This document shows, in pieces, positions 50,241-56,882 of a DNA stretch of 57,920 nt (the stretch's first letter is position 1; every line of letters starts with the position of its first letter). Location of the stretch: contig DATMEW010000053.1 in assembly GCA_035556495.1 (NCBI GenBank), positions 1 to 57,920 of the forward strand, in the 5' to 3' direction. The DNA comes from CANKHJ01 sp035556495 (lineage in GTDB: Bacteria > Pseudomonadota > Alphaproteobacteria > Rhizobiales > Xanthobacteraceae). Under the pieces are notes generated by a model, which saw only the letters and a program-made list of their open reading frames with translations, was not told the DNA's origin and did not search any database. Position numbers and translations under genes: made by a program.

Positions 50241-50277
50241 AGCCCGCCCGTGGGGTTCGGGCCGCCACGGACGGGCT
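50241..50277 (+). terminator. Hairpin after the SRAP gene
   Basis: Nearly perfect 13-bp arms (AGCCCGCCCGTGG / CCACGGACGGGCT, one mismatch) starting two bases after the SRAP stop. Strong stem but no U-run; probably a terminator. Confidence 0.55.
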
Positions 50278-50518
50278 GGGCAGGCGCGCTCGTGCGCACC
50301 TCATCAATGACGCCCGATGCCACCGGTTCCGGGTACCCGGAAAAAAGCCTGCGCACGCGGGAGGAAGCTCGCGTCGCAGGCCCAGTACACACATCGTCCA
50401 TCACGGACGTCGCGACAATCCGACCGCAGCATCGATCGTTCCATTCGACCCGGGACCGGTTGGAACCAGCCGCTTGCGGTGCCGCTTAGCACCAGAGGGA
50501 AAAAAGCGGAGAACAGCA
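50278..50518. other. Intergenic stretch, no gene seen
   Basis: About 240 bases between the SRAP hairpin and the DUF3606 gene. Presumably it carries the DUF3606 promoter; no assignable element. Confidence 0.4.
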
Positions 50519-50692
50519 ATGAATGACGATCTAAGCAAACGCGGCCCGGCCGACGCCACCCGGATCTCGCTCGGCGAGGAATGGGAAGTCCAGTATTGGA
50601 CAAAGGTGCTCGGGGTGTCGAAGGAGCGGCTGGCCGATCTGGTCCGGCAACACGGCAATTCCGCCGAGAAGATTCGCGCGGCGCTCAAATAG
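50519..50692 (+). CDS. DUF3606 domain protein
   Basis: 57 residues; a DUF3606-like small protein. DDLSKRGPADATRISLGEEW, then EVQYWTKVLGVSKERL and a HGNSAEKIRAALK end are typical. The helix-turn-helix-like centre (VSKERLADLVRQHG) may bind DNA. The ATG at 50519 has a GGAGAA site upstream. Such genes are common and multicopy in rhizobial genomes. No assigned function. Confidence 0.8.
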   Translation: MNDDLSKRGPADATRISLGEEWEVQYWTKVLGVSKERLADLVRQHGNSAEKIRAALK

Positions 50693-50715
50693 CCGCGCCA
50701 GTCCTATGCTGGAAA

Positions 50716-50758
50716 GCCCCGCTCACAGCGAGGCTGGGGGCAAAACCGTGAGCGGGGC
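50716..50758. other. Perfect 11-bp inverted repeat downstream of DUF3606
   Basis: GCCCCGCTCAC and GTGAGCGGGGC, 21 nt apart, about 25 nt after the DUF3606 stop. A second weaker GC-rich stem (CCCGC/GCGGG) follows at about 50841-50873. Either tandem terminators or a small structured RNA. The rest of 50693-50965 has no supported gene. Confidence 0.5.
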
Positions 50759-50965
50759 GCCGGGCTTCGTCCCCCAGGAAGGGACCACTCAATACTGCCC
50801 GGTTCAATCGCGCGTTCTCGCAGTGCGACCAAGAAAAAGACCCGCCCACGGGAGTCCAGATTCCGCGAGCGGGCGTGTGGCGGAGTACTTGCAACAGACC
50901 ATAGGCCAATCCCTGACCGCGCGGTTCGTTCCGGATCAATTGTCGCCCCCGGGACTTTTTCTCAC

Positions 50966-51214
50966 ATGGCCAAGAAACCGAACTGGAAGCGTCCGCTGCT
51001 TACCCCGATCAAACTCAAAGGCGGCAAAACCCTGCGCACCCTGCGCGATGCGGCCAACTATGTCAGCCGGCAACCGATCGACGACTACCACGCCCATCAA
51101 TGGGCGCATGCCGCAGAGTTACTGATGGCAGCGGCGGCCGGCGGCTCGCTCGAGGGGGTCGACCAGCAACTTACAACCGTGTTGTGGCATCGAGGGATGC
51201 TGGACTGGGGCTAA
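50966..51214 (+). CDS. Small hypothetical protein
   Basis: 82 residues, soluble. A basic start (MAKKPNWKRPLLTPIKLKGG) is followed by an acidic/helical middle (TLRDAANYVSRQPIDDYHAH) and HAAELLMAAAAGG. The composition is that of a real protein and resembles conserved hypothetical proteins in Bradyrhizobium phage-like regions. The ribosome-binding site is weak. No motif recognised. Confidence 0.6.
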   Translation: MAKKPNWKRPLLTPIKLKGGKTLRTLRDAANYVSRQPIDDYHAHQWAHAAELLMAAAAGGSLEGVDQQLTTVLWHRGMLDWG

Positions 51215-51219
51215 GACCG

Positions 51220-51420
51220 CTACTCGAGACGGAAATCCGGGCGCACCGTCCGCAGCGTGCCGTCGGCGCGTGTCCGAATCTGCACCTCGTCCCGAGGCCA
51301 TTGCTGCTTGAGATAACACGCCGCTGCGATCGCGACAGGCTCACGGTCGCGGAAGGTGCGATCGACACCGTTGACGACGATATCCCAACCGTCAGTAGCT
51401 TCGAGGAGGCCGTTCTTCAT
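51220..51420 (-). CDS. Small hypothetical protein, convergent
   Basis: 66 residues from the ATG at 51420: MKNGLLEATDGWDIVVNGVD, then REPVAIAAACYLKQQWPRDE and VRPDFRLE. It reads like a compact alpha/beta phage-type protein. An upstream in-frame extension reaches 51702 but is interrupted by unlikely composition. It is convergent with the 82-residue gene with five bases between the stops. Confidence 0.5.
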   Translation of the reverse strand: MKNGLLEATDGWDIVVNGVDRTFRDREPVAIAAACYLKQQWPRDEVQIRTRADGTLRTVRPDFRLE

Positions 51421-51532
51421 GGGGACGGTATAGGGCGATTCGCCCCGTTTCCAGGATTGCCGGAGACTTGAAATCAGGCGCGCTTTTTCTAAATTTTCAA
51501 GCCGTCCAGAAAGGAGGTTCGTGGAGGTTACG

Positions 51533-51625
51533 ATGATCCCAGACCTTTTCGCCGTGACGGCGTTGCTGTCTATTCTCTGTGTCCTTTTCGCGTTGTGGCT
51601 CAACGACGGAGGGAATCTGGCATGA
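51533..51625 (+). CDS. 30-residue single-TM peptide coupled to the next gene
   Basis: A tiny gene with two stacked strong ribosome-binding sites (AAAGGAGGT and GGAGGTT) just upstream. It encodes MIPDLFAVTALLSILCVLFA, then LWLNDGGNLA: one hydrophobic span of about 18 residues with a short polar C-terminus. Its TGA overlaps the next ATG (ATGA), so translation is coupled. The size and design resemble small membrane regulators or leader peptides. No family is known to me. Confidence 0.6.
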   Translation: MIPDLFAVTALLSILCVLFALWLNDGGNLA

Positions 51626-51966
51626 CAAAAACCACCCTCGCAGTCGATCTGCCCGATCCGGCCGTCCGCAGACTGCTGCGGCCGCGCGAGTTTTTCGTCC
51701 ATCCCCGAGATGTTGTCGCCGCACCTCGGCTGAGCCGAGAGGAAAAGCGAGCGATCCTGTCATCGTGGGCCTCGGACGCTTGCGCGGTTGAATCGAGCCC
51801 GGCGCTCCGAAAGCCACCGGGAGCACCGGCGCCGGTAGCTTTCGATGAAATCATCGACGCGCTACGCTCCCTGGACGATGATGAGCCGCCGCCCCGACCA
51901 GGAGGAAGCTCCATGCCAATACCTTGGCCCCCAAGGGCCAAGGTATCCCGGTCGCAAGCCGGCTAA
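51622..51966 (+). CDS. Conserved rhizobial hypothetical protein (REFF-HP motif family)
   Basis: 114 residues. RPREFFVHPRDVVAAPRLSR, then EEKRAILSSWASDACAVES, and FDEIIDALRSLDD follow the pattern of a small cytosolic family widespread in Bradyrhizobiaceae (REFFxHPxEV...KRAxLxSWASDAxAVE). The ATG at 51622 has GGAGGGAAT upstream and overlaps the stop of the 30-residue peptide gene. Near its 3' end a second strong site (AGGAGG) precedes an in-frame ATG at 51911. Function unknown. Confidence 0.75.
   Translation: MTKTTLAVDLPDPAVRRLLRPREFFVHPRDVVAAPRLSREEKRAILSSWASDACAVESSPALRKPPGAPAPVAFDEIIDALRSLDDDEPPPRPGGSSMPIPWPPRAKVSRSQAG
51917..51944. other. Perfect 12-bp inverted repeat inside the 3' end of the gene at 51622
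   Basis: Arms ATACCTTGGCCC and GGGCCAAGGTAT around CCAA. It lies within the last codons, without a following U-run. May be a binding site, a translational control hairpin or a recombination site. Confidence 0.55.
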
Positions 51967-52212
51967 GAGGGTTTGCAAAATTGATTGCTGATTGGCGCGT
52001 TAAGCCGCACGGAACGCGGCGGCATTAGCCACGTCACGAAACCAAGCCTTGCTTTAGACACTGTTTGATGTCAGAGATAATCAATCGATGTTGTTGACGA
52101 ATATTGCTTCGCCACAAAGTGCCAAGCAAACCATCCTTCTCAAAATCGAACGATGTCGCCTCGGCATTCAGCCCAGGCAGCAATTTTCATTGCCGATTTG
52201 AAAGGAATCGTC
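51967..52212. other. Leader of the cold-shock gene
   Basis: About 245 bases of AT-richer sequence before csp. Long 5' leaders are usual for cspA-type mRNAs, where they fold in a temperature-dependent way. No box could be assigned with confidence. Confidence 0.4.
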
Positions 52213-52425
52213 ATGAGCTCAGGAACAGTAAAGTTTTTCAACGCCGCGAAGGGTTTTGGATTCATCCAACAGGACAACGGTCAAGCCGACGTGTTTGTCC
52301 ACATTTCTGCTGTTGAACAAGCGGGAATGCCCCCTCTGCAAGAAGGCCAGAAGATCCAGTTTGACGTGGTACAAGACTCGCGGAACGGAAAGTTCGCGGC
52401 CTCGAATTTGCAGACTGCGCAGTAA
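52213..52425 (+). CDS. CspA-family cold-shock protein
   Basis: 70 residues; a single OB-fold RNA chaperone. RNP-1 (KGFGFIQ) and RNP-2 (VFVHISAV) are intact, as are the opening SGTVKFFN and the closing FDVVQDSRNGKFAASNL. The ATG at 52213 is preceded by GAAAGGAA. It melts mRNA secondary structure in cold or stress. A strong terminator follows at 52484. Confidence 0.95.
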   Translation: MSSGTVKFFNAAKGFGFIQQDNGQADVFVHISAVEQAGMPPLQEGQKIQFDVVQDSRNGKFAASNLQTAQ

Positions 52426-52483
52426 TTACGCCGTCGATCTTTGACCACGGATGTACTGGCAAGGATCAATACGGTGTTTTTGG

Positions 52484-52515
52484 AAAGGTCGGGTCCGCCC
52501 GACCTTTTTTATTTT
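52484..52515 (+). terminator. Rho-independent terminator of the cold-shock gene
   Basis: AAAGGTCGGG-tccg-CCCGACCTTT stem (10-bp arms) directly followed by a long T-rich run. It is about 60 nt downstream of the csp stop and is the best intrinsic terminator in the window. Confidence 0.92.
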
Positions 52516-52539
52516 TTTGTACAAGCGGCACATGCCCCT

Positions 52540-53049
52540 TCACGGCCTCACATAGGCAATCACTCGCCCGCGCGGATAAGTGGCCACGCCCCAGCGCCGG
52601 TTATGGTTGCCGGAAAAGATGATCGGATTGCCGTTCGCGTCGACGCCGCGGACGATGCCGACATGCCCACCACGCCGGCCGCGCGACAGCACGGCGACTG
52701 AGCCTGGCACCGGCCCGCCGACACGCGGAAACTTCAGCCACGCCCTTGCCGGCCACAGATCGCGGACGTGTCGGCCGAACAGCTTGAGCGCCAGCCCGCA
52801 GCCGCACCAGAGTGGCGGACAACCGGCCGGGCGACCGCCAGAGACTCGCTGGTGCGATATTCTGGCCCGCCCGCTACCCTCATAGCCGCCAACGCCGGAA
52901 ACGGCACCGGCGAGTCCCGCAGCGGCTGTGCACCGTCCGTCGTTGTCACACCGCATTTCGATCTGCTGCTGGCGTGGTCCTGCTTCAGCCGTCGTCACCG
53001 TCAGCGCCAAGGCGCAAGCGACAACGACGGCGCTCAAGGCGCGCGTCAT
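52540..53049 (-). CDS. Exported CHAP/NlpC-like (TIGR02594-type) protein
   Basis: 169 residues from the ATG at 53049. A signal peptide (MTRALSAVVVACALALTVTT, then AEA) is followed by a Cys/His peptidase-like domain: Cys in CPPLWCGCGLALKLFG, PRVGGPVPGSVAVLSRG, and His in GGHVGIVRG, ending SGNHNRRWGVATYPRGRV. The pattern resembles TIGR02594 proteins, probable peptidoglycan amidases or endopeptidases. Unlike the endolysin at 54820 it has its own Sec signal. It could act in cell-wall remodelling or as a second lysis factor. Confidence 0.75.
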   Translation of the reverse strand: MTRALSAVVVACALALTVTTAEAGPRQQQIEMRCDNDGRCTAAAGLAGAVSGVGGYEGSGRARISHQRVSGGRPAGCPPLWCGCGLALKLFGRHVRDLWPARAWLKFPRVGGPVPGSVAVLSRGRRGGHVGIVRGVDANGNPIIFSGNHNRRWGVATYPRGRVIAYVRP

Positions 53050-53191
53050 GCACAATCTCCCACTTTTGAAAAGTGCGGGTCGCAGCCCCAAACCGGGGGC
53101 TGACTTCTGCGGATCGAATTATGTAGGGGTGACGGAACCCCCGCTGGCGTACCCCGTTGAACGCCTAAATCGAGACACGCGAGGCTACGCT

Positions 53192-53389
53192 GTGACGGAC
53201 GAAGTGCGCCCGCGCGACCTTCATGCGGTTCGGTCGCAGGACTCCAAGCTGCTCATGCAAGACGGAGCCCGATTATACAGATCATTCATGAGCCTTCGCG
53301 GCAGGGACGCACGGATGCAGGTAATCCGGCTTTCCGAAGAACTAGAGCGGCAGGAACAAGAAAGAGCTTCGGGACGGCCCTTACCCTAA
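53192..53389 (+). CDS. Possible small hypothetical protein
   Basis: 65 codons from GTG at 53192 (CGAGG upstream). VTDEVRPRDLHAVRSQDSKL, then RSFMSLRGRD and LSEELERQEQERA give a charged helical protein. The frame is open further upstream without a better start. It is convergent with the phage-type gene ending at 53386. Plausible but unsupported by motif. Confidence 0.35.
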   Translation: MTDEVRPRDLHAVRSQDSKLLMQDGARLYRSFMSLRGRDARMQVIRLSEELERQEQERASGRPLP

Positions 53390-53739
53390 TTGGGAAGGTT
53401 CAGAACGGACTTCAATCCGCTTCCAATGAGATACAGCGTCTGCAGAACAGCCAGTCCGACTGCGGTAGCCACGGCCTTGCCGACAATACCTTCTGATCGC
53501 TTCCGAGTCCTGCGCACCCATTGTGCGTCTGCCTGTGCGTCGGGGTCTTCGCCTGCGGCTGCCAGGTTGCGCAGGAACACGAAATTCGCCTGAGCATTGA
53601 TCGGATCGTTGGGATCAAGGCCAAGCGCCACGAACGTGCTCTTTACCGCCTTCTCGGCAGCCGCCTCCGCAACATCTCGCAAGAGCGCCACATCCCCCGG
53701 ACTGAGCCCGCGAATGCTGATTCCATCAGGCTCGCTCAT
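53386..53739 (-). CDS. Phage-associated hypothetical protein with C-terminal TM (DUF6127-like)
   Basis: 117 residues from the ATG at 53739, which overlaps the o-spanin stop as ATGA. GLSPGDVALLRDVAEAAAEK, then a middle NPINAQANFVFLRNLAAAGE, basic RRTRKRSEG and a hydrophobic AVGLAVLQTLYLIGSGL segment. It resembles DUF6127 proteins of alphaproteobacterial prophages and gene-transfer agents. It may be part of the lysis cassette or membrane-associated tail functions. Confidence 0.6.
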   Translation of the reverse strand: MSEPDGISIRGLSPGDVALLRDVAEAAAEKAVKSTFVALGLDPNDPINAQANFVFLRNLAAAGEDPDAQADAQWVRRTRKRSEGIVGKAVATAVGLAVLQTLYLIGSGLKSVLNLPN

Positions 53740-53990
53740 TTCGTCACCCACGCGCACAGCGCCTTGCCGGCAGCATTGTGTCCTTTGATCTGGCTGACGG
53801 TCTCCGCCGTGTCGTCGCCCGACCAATAGATCGGTTCGAACGACGAACAGGCGACGCGGATACTATCCCCGCTCGTTGTCACGGCGCTTGAAGCCGTCGT
53901 CGTCGCGCAGGATGCTGTCAGGATCCCGAGACAGGTCAGCACGCACAAGGTCACGAGCGCTCTTGGCGCGGTTGATCGCATCATCGGCAT
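53736..53990 (-). CDS. o-spanin-like lipoprotein (Rz1-type)
   Basis: 84 residues. The lipobox LTASC follows a hydrophobic signal (LVTLCVLTCLGI), so the mature protein is a lipoprotein of about 60 residues. SIRVACSSFEPIYWSGDDTA, ending KGHNAAGKALCAW, is typical of small phage o-spanins (ATxxQIxxHNxxxxALC). AAAGGA precedes the ATG at 53990. Its start lies inside the preceding gene in another frame, the embedded Rz/Rz1 arrangement. It would span to the outer membrane and complete lysis. Confidence 0.8.
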   Translation of the reverse strand: MPMMRSTAPRALVTLCVLTCLGILTASCATTTASSAVTTSGDSIRVACSSFEPIYWSGDDTAETVSQIKGHNAAGKALCAWVTK

Positions 53991-54111
53991 CCCGAAGTCC
54001 TTTGAGGATTGCAGCGGCGGTTGCGTCGTCGATGGTCTTGCGATCCCGCAGGTACTCAGCGAGCGCCTGCAGGATCGCCAGAGCCGACGCGATGGCGGAG
54101 AGCCAGGTCAT
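53863..54111 (-). CDS. i-spanin-like protein (Rz-type)
   Basis: 82 residues. An N-terminal membrane span (WLSAIASALAILQALAEYL) is followed by a charged coiled-coil stretch (KTIDDATAAAILKGLRDADD, AINRAKSARDLVRADL). The ATG at 54111 overlaps the stop of the holin-like gene. The o-spanin gene begins within it. Topology and gene overlap fit an inner-membrane spanin; sequence similarity to named Rz families cannot be shown here. Confidence 0.65.
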   Translation of the reverse strand: MTWLSAIASALAILQALAEYLRDRKTIDDATAAAILKGLRDADDAINRAKSARDLVRADLSRDPDSILRDDDGFKRRDNERG

Positions 54112-54284
54112 GCGGCCGGCCGGGTACGTTCCCAGAAGAACCACCAGACGAACGCGCCGACGCTCAGCACACCGCCGACGGCGGCCTGAAACTGCGCGCT
54201 CTGTGCGACGGCATCGCCGAGGAGATAGCCGCCTGCCGCATACGCAACGATACGCACCACCTGCTGGATGGAATCCCAGGTCAT
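54108..54284 (-). CDS. Small holin-like membrane protein
   Basis: 58 residues. MTWDSIQQVVRIVAYAAGGY, then LLGDAVAQSAQFQAAVGGVL and SVGAFVWWFFWERTRPAA give two hydrophobic segments with a short polar loop and a basic C-terminus, the holin topology. It is too short for many gene finders. Its stop overlaps the i-spanin start (ATGA). Position between endolysin and spanins supports holin identity. Confidence 0.7.
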   Translation of the reverse strand: MTWDSIQQVVRIVAYAAGGYLLGDAVAQSAQFQAAVGGVLSVGAFVWWFFWERTRPAA

Positions 54285-54402
54285 GTCTCACCTATATTTT
54301 AGAGGATGCCCGGCGGACCCGGCCGGGCGCGGGATTCGACTACTGGGCACTTGCCCAGCCCAAATGCTCACCAGATACTCTCTACATTAAAGGGAGGGCA
54401 TC

Positions 54403-54816
54403 ATGTGGAAATGGACGGCAGCGTTACTATTGCTGGTAATAGCTCAACCAGCGTTGAGTGCTGATTTTGTTGGAACGGTCACGGCCGTTGCTGATGGAGA
54501 TTCGTTCAGCATGAACGCCAGCGGGGAACACATAAAGATTCGGCTGTGCGGAGTAGACAGTCCAGAACGCGGGCATCCGGGTTTCGGAAAATCAGCGGGC
54601 GAGCTCGCGCGGCTGATCGAAAATAGGCAGGTTCGCTGCGTTCAGGTCGGCCTCAGAACACCCTGCGACGGCCGTTCGAAGTCAAAAAGCAGAGACCGCT
54701 ATGTTGCGCAGTGTTTCATCGACAAGCGCGATGTCGCCATGGAAATGGTGTGTGCAAAGGCCACTAAGGACATAGAGCGCTATTCAGGCGGGTACTACGC
54801 CTCTTGCAAAAGATAG
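54403..54816 (+). CDS. Secreted thermonuclease-like (SNase) protein
   Basis: 137 residues. A signal peptide (TAALLLLVIAQPALSA-D) leads to an SNase domain: TVTAVADGDSFSM, the catalytic Arg/Glu region IRLCGVDSPERG, and a second Arg in SRDRYVAQCFI, with a Cys-rich end. Staphylococcal-nuclease-type calcium-dependent DNase/RNase, exported. AGGGAGGG gives a strong ribosome-binding site. It runs opposite to the surrounding lysis genes, between endolysin and holin, as expected for an independently expressed accessory (moron) gene. Confidence 0.88.
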   Translation: MWKWTAALLLLVIAQPALSADFVGTVTAVADGDSFSMNASGEHIKIRLCGVDSPERGHPGFGKSAGELARLIENRQVRCVQVGLRTPCDGRSKSKSRDRYVAQCFIDKRDVAMEMVCAKATKDIERYSGGYYASCKR

Positions 54817-54819
54817 CGA

Positions 54820-55602
54820 CTAGGTCTCCCGAGCTGACACGGCCGCGACCAACGTCGTCTTGACCCGGCCAGCATTCGGGACTGGGAGGCCCCTCGGCCA
54901 CATCCACGTCACCGGCCGGCTGTGTGGAAACTTCGCGACGTTGACGGTGTCGGACTGGTTACCGCCGCGTCCGAACCAGCCGGCGCCGTCCTCGCCTTCA
55001 TAGAGCGTGACATGGCCCCCGCCGGCGCGGGACATGACGCCGATCGCGCCGAGCGTCGGCCCCCGCAGACGCGTGCCGTCGCGCCATGCATCGCGCCAAT
55101 TCAATGCCCAAAGCGGTGCCTCTGGCGGCTTCTGGCCAGCCATGACGCAAGCATAGGCGAGCGCGAGACCGCACCACGGCGTCTCATCCGCCACATACCA
55201 GCCGACGCTGGCTTTGAGGCTAGGATAGCGCGCGACGATCTCCGTGGCCCAGCCGAGAATGACCGCGTTGTTGCCCTTGCCGGCGACCTCCTTGGTGCCG
55301 GTGATCGCGCGCATCACCGACAGATGCGGCGCGATCTTGATCGAGGATGGCAGCGGCTTCTCCGCCGGCACGGCTTTGAGGCGATCGAGCGCCGCCGCTG
55401 TCAGCGCCCCGACGATGCCGTCCGGTCTCAGCCGGGTCGCAAGCTGGAACGCTTTCACCGCGGACTCGGTGATGGCCCCAAACACCTTGTCGGCGACAAT
55501 CTGGGCACCCTGTGCGCGCAACGCAGTCTGGAGCGCAAAGACGGCGTCGCCCCGTGCGCCCAAGCGCAAGGGACCACGTGCCACGGCAGCGGCTATGGTC
55601 AT
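54820..55602 (-). CDS. Endolysin: PG-binding domain plus TIGR02594-type hydrolase
   Basis: 260 residues from the ATG at 55602. The N-terminal peptidoglycan-binding domain (RLGARGDAVFALQTALRAQG, then TESAVKAFQ and DGIVGALT) is followed by a cysteine/histidine hydrolase of the TIGR02594 family: Cys in DETPWCGLALAY, a WRDAWRDGTR region and His in GGGHVTLYEG, then GRGGNQSDTVNV. There is no signal peptide, so the holin would release it. It is the muralytic enzyme of the cassette that reads holin and spanins next. Confidence 0.88.
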   Translation of the reverse strand: MTIAAAVARGPLRLGARGDAVFALQTALRAQGAQIVADKVFGAITESAVKAFQLATRLRPDGIVGALTAAALDRLKAVPAEKPLPSSIKIAPHLSVMRAITGTKEVAGKGNNAVILGWATEIVARYPSLKASVGWYVADETPWCGLALAYACVMAGQKPPEAPLWALNWRDAWRDGTRLRGPTLGAIGVMSRAGGGHVTLYEGEDGAGWFGRGGNQSDTVNVAKFPHSRPVTWMWPRGLPVPNAGRVKTTLVAAVSARET

Positions 55603-55685
55603 GTCAAACCTCAATGTTCAGTAGATCGCTGGCTGGTTGCGGGCCGCATCTTTCCCGCTATGATCAATCCGTCAGGGGCTCAGAA

Positions 55686-56882
55686 GTGTCGACGAACTTG
55701 CAATTGGCGCCGCTAACAGGGCTGCGCGGCGTGGCCGCTTATTCAGTTCTGTTTGCTCACACCATCGACTATGCGTTCACAGGCGAATTTCACGCCTACG
55801 TGACGGGCCTTGTTCACTTCGGAATGTCGCTGTTCTTCGTTCTGAGCGGCTTCGTGATCTGCTATGGCTATTCCGACGTGCTCAAACACGGCGTCGTTGC
55901 AGGAAGCTGGCGATTTTTCGTTGCGCGTTTCGCCCGCCTTTATCCGCTCTACCTGCTGATGCTCGTCGTCTCACTCACCCAATACCCCTATCCACCGCCA
56001 TATGATTCGCTATTCGCCTCGCCCTTGGCTGGATTGTCGGCGCTCACGCTGACTCAGTCATGGTTCAACGTGCACGGGATCAGCGGATCAGCATTCGGAC
56101 AGTCCTGGTCGATCAGCACCGAGTGGTTTTTCTACGGCTTCTTTCTTTTTATCTGCGCGCCGGTATTGCGGATCAAAAAGCCTGCCGTCTGGCTCGCCTC
56201 ATTCATCACGATCTGCTTCATCGGCCTCGTTGCGCTCTTCTCGCAACGGATCGAGATCACAGCCATCATTTCTACGATAGTACCCGGCGAGCTTCCTCTC
56301 AGCGCCCCGCCGTGGATGTGGCTCACCTATTTCTCGCCGTATATCCGTGTTCTCGAATTCATCGCAGGCGTGCTGGCGTGTCGCGTTTACTTCGCCTATC
56401 GGGATCGGCCGGCAAATGAAGCGCTGTCGAGGGCACTCATGATCGCCTGCACATTGTGGCTAACCGTCGTGATGACAGCGGCAGCGTTTGTCACCGATGG
56501 GCCAGTTCACGACATGCTGGTAACGTTTGCATTCGCCCCCGCGCTCGCTCCGGCGCTCGTGGTCATTTGTCTCAGGTTACCGCGCGCTGCTTGCGGTCGC
56601 CCCCTCATCATCATGGGCGAAATCAGCTATTCGGTGTACGCGCTACAGTTCTTTATCTTCGTCAGGCTATCGCAGGATGGCTACATGCACATGTTCGGTA
56701 GCCCGACTGTCGACGCGATCAGCTTCTGCGCAGTGGCTATGGCGACTACAACGATACTGGCCTTTGCCAGCTTCTATCTATTCGAGACTCCAGCGCGCAA
56801 ATTCCTGCGTGCCTTCCTGATGAACCCCGTGTCCATGTGCCGCCCCCATAGGATCGTCAGCGGCTCGAAGCTGACCAGCTAA
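55686..56882 (+). CDS. Acyltransferase-3 family membrane protein (O-acyltransferase)
   Basis: About 398 residues with roughly ten hydrophobic helices. The family N-terminus is LQLAPLTGLRGVAAYSVLFA with the catalytic-type His in FAHTIDY; FVLSGFVICYGYSD, FFVARFARLYPLYLL and SWSISTEWFFYGFFLF are hallmarks. It acetylates or acylates surface polysaccharides. GTG at 55686 (AGGGGCTC upstream) is the likely start; earlier codons are open but not family-like. It runs opposite to the flanking phage genes, between tail protein and endolysin, so it may alter the host surface. Confidence 0.88.
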   Translation: MSTNLQLAPLTGLRGVAAYSVLFAHTIDYAFTGEFHAYVTGLVHFGMSLFFVLSGFVICYGYSDVLKHGVVAGSWRFFVARFARLYPLYLLMLVVSLTQYPYPPPYDSLFASPLAGLSALTLTQSWFNVHGISGSAFGQSWSISTEWFFYGFFLFICAPVLRIKKPAVWLASFITICFIGLVALFSQRIEITAIISTIVPGELPLSAPPWMWLTYFSPYIRVLEFIAGVLACRVYFAYRDRPANEALSRALMIACTLWLTVVMTAAAFVTDGPVHDMLVTFAFAPALAPALVVICLRLPRAACGRPLIIMGEISYSVYALQFFIFVRLSQDGYMHMFGSPTVDAISFCAVAMATTTILAFASFYLFETPARKFLRAFLMNPVSMCRPHRIVSGSKLTS

